From Lepidurus packardi (lineage: Eukaryota > Arthropoda > Branchiopoda > Notostraca > Triopsidae), in contig JAKZAN010000006.1 in assembly GCA_023053545.1 (NCBI GenBank), positions 4,097,001-4,161,000 of the forward strand: 64,000 bases of DNA, written 5' to 3'. Position numbers and translations under genes: made by a program. The notes under the pieces were generated by a model. That model was not told the origin of the DNA, ran no database searches, and worked only from the letters and a program-made list of their open reading frames with translations. This document shows positions 57,497 through 64,000 of this stretch, one piece after another. The first letter of the stretch is position 1. Each line of letters starts with the position of its first letter.

Positions 57497-57852
57497 AGAA
57501 TAGCTTCCAATAATAAAGAAAACCAAAACTAAAGAAAGACAGAAATAAACAAAAGGTTTTCTACGTTTAAAAGCTCTACGTTTCTACTCTTCTTCAACGG
57601 GATCCAAATTAACGAACACGTCAACTGTCATGGCGGCCAAGTTTGTCTTCTGAAGATTACGCCTCGGTGCAGAATAGCCTCCAATAATAAACAAAACCAA
57701 AGTGAGACATAAGAAAAAGTATCTCGAGTAAATCAAAGGCTTTCTACGTTTAAAAGCTCTGTTTCTATTCTTCTTAAGCGGGATCAAAATTTAACGAACA
57801 CGTCAACTGTCATGGCGGCCAAGTTTGTCTTCTTAAGATTACGCCGCGGTGC
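57497..57852. repeat. Tandem duplication of about 175-180 bp
   Basis: Copy 1 (57497-57669) and copy 2 (57671-57852) share agaatagc, tccaataataaa, tacgtttaaaagctct and a long 3' block that includes acgaacacgtcaactgtcat and ggcggccaagtttgtcttct. The first half differs more than the second. The minus strand has a 67-residue open frame across the junction (57787-57584) with one hydrophobic segment and no recognisable relatives. Confidence 0.75.
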
Positions 57853-60800
57853 GTCAGGCTGAGCATCCCGGGGGAACACGGGGCCCATTCTGCTTGTGTG
57901 CACCCTCCCTTCTCAGAGGATTCACCTTGTCAGAACTTGCCAGCATACAAACGTGTTGGGTAGCGTCCACTGCCGACCCCTCTACGTATGCTTACACGCT
58001 TGAGCCAACAGTTTTAGGTGCCAGTCCTTTTTAGCGCCGCCATAAAGGTAAGAGAAAAAGTCAAAACATGGGCACGTCCCTTGTTAGCTGATGTCCAAAA
58101 GTTCAACAGCGGCAACTCCTCCAGGGGCCTCTGCACTCCCCATCGTCCCCTTTCCCTGTTAGGCCACAACTTCCAAGGGTTCCTGTACGGAAGTTATATG
58201 GGTCTGGACCTTGCATTTCTTTCTTGTTCTTTTTATCTGAAACAACTTAACAATAATACAAAAAGAACTCGAACCCCGTTCGCATCCGCTGTATTGTTTC
58301 CACCCCGCAGTTTTAGCTTCCTGATACGTAAAAATACATTAGCGACTACTGCTTAAGCTTATAGCTGTTCTTATTGATCCCGCCTTAGTCATGCTGGGTG
58401 GTACTATTCTGCTTTCCTTGATGTTTTTGCTTCTGTATATGTTACGCAAGAATGGGACCAATTTCTTCCTTCGGAAGCCGTCAAACTTACGCAGAGTAGG
58501 GTTGCAACTAAGCTCCTCCCCTTCGGATCTCTTCTTGCGAAGCTGCACTGTTTCACATGAGTGCATAGAGCAATGAAGAGAGCGCATAGAGACGTTTGCA
58601 TATTTCTAGAAGAGGGCTAAAAGCTACCCTAATTACCCCTGGACCAAGGGTACAAAAGAAAGAACGCTCGATAACAACTGTACTTGCAAGTAGAAGTATC
58701 TATCATCCTAGCTAAGCAAATTCCCCACTTGGCTGAGCGCAATCATTTATTCGATTTCAAACGGACGTAGGCGGAGCATATGGGTCTTTCTTGCTCGGAT
58801 TTCTTGCTTCCTTAAATTGCATTTTATCGGAGAAATGCAAAAGTTCTGATACATTCTTCCTCCCTTCTTGAAGTATATGTATATTTTTTTCTCTCTCTTG
58901 AAAACGAAGAAGAACTTGGAAAAGTAAAGTCTTTTCCCTTTTTTTTTTTTGGTAGGCGCGCACTTTGACAAAGAACTTAGCATTTCTTATTACCGCTACT
59001 GATACTCTGCATTTACCCCTCCCCCCAAAAAACGCTCCAGAAACTATCCTCTTACTTTTTTTTTCAACTTCTTTTGAGTTCTGCATTCTAAATGTATAGT
59101 GTTTCGTGCTTCGCGCTCTTTCATCCACTAAAGTGACTATTGGGACCCGTGGTCTAGTATTTTTTGCGGCTGCCACTCATAACTTACGCGCCTCGACGTT
59201 TTAATTTTGGGGAATGACATTCCTCTACCTCGCCTGCAAACAAAAGAAGCCAAGTGGAAACAGCAGAAGATATTTTGCCCATGTCTTAAAGAGTCTCAAG
59301 TTCTGCTGCTGACGGAAAAAGTTTGTAGCGGCAGTGAACGAAGGATACCTCACGCACCCTGGCGGAAGCGTCTGGCGTTGAGGAACTTAGTAAGCACGAA
59401 GAAAAACACAAATGGGATATTTCATATGCATGCAGATAACAGTGAAGCTCATTTGGAGGAAGTCTTCCCATGACATCTTCCCTTTCATGGCTCTCCGTGC
59501 TGATTGTAAAAAACAAATCTAGAGTCACTGACGTTGTTTCATTTCCTTTTTTTGTCTTTTCAGCCTTTCTTTTGGTTTGTTCAACTTCAACGGAAGAAAA
59601 GTTTGTCGGCGGATAGGAAGCGTGAAGAAAAGACTCTTTAGCACCAACAGGCGAGATAAGTGCCTAGGCCCCTGGTAAATTAGCAGCTCCTTTGCCTCAG
59701 TTTCTATATACATTGTCATCCCTAGTATAAGCCACATCTTCCAAAGCGCTATTCTTTTCAAGATCGATAAGCGTAAAAGCGGACAGGCCTGGTGTGGCGG
59801 TTCAAGAGTGCGACGGTGATGCAAAACAGGCTCTAATTTTATAGCTCACTTCGCCATGTATGATGTGTTACGGACCAAATTCGAGCTTAGAATGGATTAA
59901 GTCTTTGCCTAGGCACGAAGTTCTTTGAAGTCGTGCTCTATCTACTTTTTCCCATGCCAGAGCATATTTTCATGGACACGAGTAGGAGCGAGACAAAGCG
60001 GTCTTGCCGAAGCTAGCAAGGTACCTGACAGCCCCTTTACGATGCTCGCTAGCCAGATTTTTGTATACGATTGATGTCAGCTGCGAGTCATCATGCAGTC
60101 ACAAGTAGTTGAGCATCTTGCATTCATAAACATAATTCAAGTGCGGTACCTCGTTTAGCAGAAGCCATGACGCTTTCCTTCACCAATGCTTCCAAATCTC
60201 CGGACGATTCTGGCCAGTCACGTGTCGCATCACGGTGATGGCGCGACTTCTGCAAAAGATCAATAGCACTTCAATTAACTTTCCGGCTTCTCTTATTCTC
60301 ATGCCATGCCACAAAATAAATGGGGAACCAAGTTTCAGTTTACCCACCAACAATACAGGCGCAGTGTGGTAACTTAGTAAACTCAGACAAACGTTAAAGG
60401 GCAATAACCAGTATATAGATTTCTATAACCGATATACTGTGGTGATAACCGCGAATATGTCATGTTAAGATTTTGATGGATTTGTGTAACTTTATTTCAA
60501 GTCGAGAAACTATTTGAAACTGTTTGGTTCAACTGTAAAAGTTATTGGCCTGTAAGCTTTTGTTCATGACGTCACAGAGGTGCTACGGATACTTTACGGC
60601 GCTTCTTACCACGGTTGCTGTTTACGTTTACCGTAAACAACGCTCTAGGGTTTACTGTACCATTAATAACGGACACTTCCATGACGCCAGAAAGTCCACG
60701 TCGTCCTACTTCAATGGAATCTCTTTCTTTAATAGCTGAATTACTACTTCGCGCATGATGGAAAGAACCATATCATTAGGAAACTAGACACTTTGTGCTC

Positions 60801-62199
60801 TACTTCTTGTTTACTCTACTTCTCGTTATTTTCCAATAGCTATTAAGTGAAAAAGACGGGGATTTTGAAGGTTTTTCATCGAACTGTTAAATTAAGCGTA
60901 TTTCAAATACTCATAGCGGAAACGGAAGCCAGGCGCTGGGGCGCTACTGGAGATACTATATGCGATCATGATTACGTCCTAACAGCTTGTGAGAAAGTCA
61001 TGTATCACGTCTATAGAAAGGTTGCCTTTCTGCAGCTCTGGCGGAAATGAATACCGGCGTAATCCATCAACTCACGTGGTGATCGGTCATCGCATCTGAG
61101 TCAGGCACAAAAACGACGTACTGGATTTCCTTATACCGCCAACGTCCCCTCGCCTTGTGGTCTCATGCAAAATGGCCTTTACCCTACAACACCCCCAGGC
61201 GTAGGAGGGTGTTTGACACTGTTTCGGCGGTTGACAACTATCGCTCTCTCCAATCGTGAAGCGCTAGCTATTCGTACCGTCCTTAAAACTCCCGCGCGGT
61301 AGGGGCCCGAAAGGCTTTTCATTGTTGCGGCCCGAAACTTCTGCCGGTTTACGCCCAGCGCCCTTGGTCCCCGGGATTGTACGATACTTAGCGGCAGCAA
61401 GTATGGCTTAGGGCCGACAGTGAGCTTTGGGACAGTCTGCTCTAAAAAGCGATAAATCCAGGTGGGGGAGCATTTTTTTGTGTGGGGTGGCAATCGGCAG
61501 AATGAAGGAAACCAAAAAGATTAAATGTTATCAGGCATTCCATTGCAAGAGTTGTCAACGCGGAGGGAAATGTGTAACTCTTCACTCGAAATGCAACTCT
61601 GATTTAGTAACTGAAAAGCTAACGTACGAGAGCCATGACTATAAAAAAATTTTCCTATAAAAAAAATCAATTTCATCTGCTGTTGGAGTCGATGGGAAAT
61701 GAGACGTTGAAGAGAGACAAATTCACTTTGCTTGAATTCGGTTTTTCAATTGGCTCGGCTTGGAGATAGCCGTGCTCCTAAAGCGTAAGAGACACATCTA
61801 TTCCGCGGGTACGACTCCGGGACGAGCGTTGGGAAGAAAAGGGAAAAATATCTTAAAGCTCTGGGATTGGGTCGCCCTAGGCTCAACACAATATCGAAAA
61901 GCTAGAGATATAAAAAAAGCGAATGGTATGCTTGTTGTTCTGCCAGGGGTGCAGGCAACAAAACAAAGGGGGTGAGGAGGGGGAAATTAATGCAAACCAA
62001 AGATCATTGCGATTGGATCCCCGCGCTACGATTGAAGTGCAGTGCGGGTCATATTAAAGTACGGGAGGGTTATACTATACCGAAACTGTCATGCAATTTC
62101 TTTGCCTTATTCATTTGGCTCTTATATGGCAAGGTTGTAAACAAGTTGGTATGAGTAAAACCGTTACTTTTCCCCTTTTGCCGAACCCTTAAAGGCAAC

Positions 62200-62494
62200 G
62201 CGACATAAGGACTTCGATGTACCCGAAAAAAGGACTACGCCCCCCGACTTAAGGACTACAAATCTGACAAAAGGACTTACGAAACCCGACTTAAAGACTA
62301 TAAACCCCGACTAGGTTAGCTTAACACTTTGGTTAGACTAGGTTAGGGGTTTGTAGTCCTTAAGTCGGGTACACCGTAGTCCTTTTGTCGTGTCATCCTT
62401 TTTGTCGAGTCGTCCTTGTGTCGCGTCTTCCTTATGTCGCGTCTTCATTATGTCGTGCCGTCCTTATGTCGCGTCGTCCTTCTGTCGAGTCGTC
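62200..62494. repeat. Fold-back array of 16-17 bp repeats around a TTAGG-like centre
   Basis: The left arm has about five units related to CCGACTTAAGGACTAC. The right arm has about eight units related to GTCGTCCTTATGTCGCG, the same repeat inverted. Between them, about 62310-62350, are three TAGGTTAG-type words. The outer right units are the most regular. The structure would form a large imperfect hairpin. No open frame is seen. Confidence 0.7.
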
Positions 62495-63871
62495 TACCTC
62501 CCCCGTAAAAACCTCCTTGGGAAGTTATGATGATCAAGTGTGATCAAGTAGTACGAACACTCTTTCACAAATTGCATGACCAAGTACGGTGAAAAGTCTT
62601 TCGCAAATTGCTAGTAAAGTTTGCGGGGAGAAACCAGATTGTGCCGACGAAGTAGAGGTTAAAGTAGAAAAATCTTAGCTTTTCAATGAGCGTTTTTCCT
62701 TCGGACACTTTCACGTTCATTGCTTCACGCTAGGAGAGAAGTTAGAGGCACCTGATGTGTATCGTTGGAGCCATCCCATGCAAAAGACGAGAGGAGTATG
62801 TACTTTGAAGGAAGGTAATGAGACAGACGGGCGACGTCGATGGCGTCGAAGGCGTGGACGATGGACTCTTTGACGTTATTACCGGTCCTTTTATTCTCCT
62901 TACAAGAGACGTCGCCCACCTTTCTAATAGGAAATGGACTGACTTTAAACTTTGCTACCTTGCTTTAAAAAAATAAAAAAACGGGCGAGAAATATCATAA
63001 AAGATGGAACTAGAAAGTACAGCAAGGTTTTTCTGAAGTATTACTTCCCCTGCCGAAGCCGGCATCATTTATTTTACTTTTCTTGTTGTTCAGGACAGTA
63101 TTGGAGTCTAACTGAATGTGAAAATCTGTGATAAATATATTTTCGGGGAATTATATGGATACTCCCCAAGCAGCTGCCGGCGGTCTCATTTGGCAAAACT
63201 CCCGACGTACAATAAACCAGACCGTTAAGTTTTTATTTCCCCATCATGAAAACGAACCAGGCAACCTGCGTACAGCCGCATAGACATCGCAGGAGTAATG
63301 TTAGTAATCGGAGGCCGTCTTTGATAGTGGCAAGAGAAAAACGCTTTTATGGGATGTGAGAAGCGGTAAGGTGCGTAAGTGGCGACAGGCTAAAAGCGTA
63401 AACCTTTTTCATGGAAAGCTGCCGTCCAGTACTGGAATTACTGTTCCGTTTTCTGTAATTGTCGCTCTTGAATTACGAGCATGCTTTCATGGGTTCGAGT
63501 GCCACTTTCTTCGCCCCCAAAGTTAAGAAACACATACAGGAAACTGAAAATAAATGATTCCCAAACTCCTTGGAATTTCCGTCTTGAGTTAAGAAATCGA
63601 GTGCTAAATCTCTGCCCATTTTTATGCTAGTCGCAGCAGCGACCAAACTTCCTTAAAAGTTTGGACGAACTCAAGCGGGGTACATTTTTTCCCCATTTCT
63701 GGGGTTAGATCCTCATACTACAACTTTCGGAAAACGATGTGCTGTACGTCACGAGCCCTGACGCTTTAGCGCGTCGTAGTTTGGCTGTTAGTTCAACATT
63801 TCATTCTTAAACTAGGATAATTACCCCATCTAACGAGCTTTTTTGGTTAAAGTGAAGAAGAAAAGGCTTAC

Positions 63872-63943
63872 CTTGATGTCTGTCGCGCATATCAAAACAG
63901 CAGCCAAGAGCAAAGTCAACAACACGAGTCGTGGGAAACCCAT
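63872..63943 (-). CDS. Signal-peptide first exon, possibly of the follistatin-like gene
   Basis: On the minus strand an ATG at 63943 opens 24 codons (MGFPRLVLLTLLLAAVLICA then TDIK), a textbook secretion signal, directly followed by a GTAAGC donor in phase 0. The next identified minus-strand gene downstream is the follistatin-like one, which lacks a start, so this may be its first exon. The phases do not match directly (0 against 1), so at least one exon between them would be missing. Alternatively it starts another secreted protein. Confidence 0.5.
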
Positions 63944-64000
63944 TGTGGTGGCTCTGTTTCTTTCAGTCTTGTAGAATCCTACACAAAAACGAAGATTATA

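Larger units (their letters stand above)
57089..63871. other. Long gene-poor stretch, probably the first intron of the follistatin-like gene
   Basis: Across 6.8 kb I find no exon with family support on either strand. The stretch holds a tandem duplication (57497-57852), a GC-rich block (about 61180-61420) and the fold-back repeat array (62200-62494). A linking exon with phase 0 start and phase 1 end is expected here if the signal exon at 63872-63943 belongs to the follistatin-like gene. Confidence 0.45.

Noticed and set aside
58258..58282. Minus-strand ggggttcgagttc as a tRNA B box
   Set aside because: No A box or acceptor stem upstream on that strand.
61502..61660. Cys-rich open frame (CKSCQRGGKC) as a zinc-knuckle protein
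   Set aside because: Spacing does not fit a CCHC knuckle, and there are no flanking gag or pol features.
63490..63510. gggttcgagtgcc as a tRNA T-loop
   Set aside because: No A box or cloverleaf pairing at the expected distance.
1..64000. CRISPR arrays, bacterial operons, rRNA genes
   Set aside because: No regularly spaced identical repeats, no Shine-Dalgarno-linked gene runs and no recognisable rRNA sequence were seen on either strand.

Overview
The window is animal nuclear DNA. Genes are split by many short GT-AG introns, most of them 50-500 bp, and both strands are used. The protein set is animal: tektin, BBS7, heparan N-sulfatase, a DYRK2-type kinase, follistatin-like and TWIK-type proteins. 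A short ionotropic-receptor gene without an amino-terminal domain (30076-32033) points to a protostome. Scattered TTAGG-like words hint at an arthropod. A small-genome arthropod or another ecdysozoan fits best, but I cannot name the species. I saw no bacterial operons, CRISPR arrays, rRNA genes or convincing tRNA genes.

Layout, left to right. 1-472: 5' part of tubulin cofactor B (minus). 903-3779: TWIK-like two-pore K+ channel (minus) with two alternative first exons. 4976-9167: TTF2/lodestar helicase (plus). 9866-10745: CCDC43 (plus). 12009-14874: unrecognised basic Ser/Pro-rich gene (plus). 16312-19158: DYRK2-type kinase (plus). 19733-21755: SGSH (minus), head-to-head with BBS7 at 22050-25348 (plus). 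25666-27714: ORP1/2-type oxysterol-binding-protein relative (plus). 28928-29923: AIG1/ADTRP (plus). 30076-32033: ionotropic receptor (minus), head-to-head with MRPL16 at 32695-34209 (plus). 34794-43623: SBSPON-like secreted protein (plus) with introns of 5.1 and 2.6 kb. 44160-44944: CDP-alcohol phosphatidyltransferase (minus), head-to-head with FBXO21 at 45475-47795 (plus). 48050-49856: tektin (minus). 50468-51508: PIG-L (minus). 52902-57088: follistatin-like FSTL4/5 protein (minus). A signal-peptide exon at 63872-63943 may be its first exon, across about 6.8 kb.

The genes do not form one pathway. Themes are cilia (BBS7 and tektin, each with an RFX X-box-like site upstream), membrane lipid chemistry (PIG-L, CDP-alcohol transferase, ORP, AIG1), chemosensation and excitability (ionotropic receptor, K2P), and secreted matrix proteins (SBSPON-like, FSTL-like).

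The accessory DNA carries most of the novelty: a TA-flanked pogo/Tigger-like transposon remnant inside a BBS7 intron, two palindromic MITE-like elements, a fold-back array of 16-17 bp repeats with a TTAGG-like centre, and a tandem duplication of about 175 bp. Gene models were rebuilt by hand from splice sites, reading phase and remembered family similarity. No database search was run.
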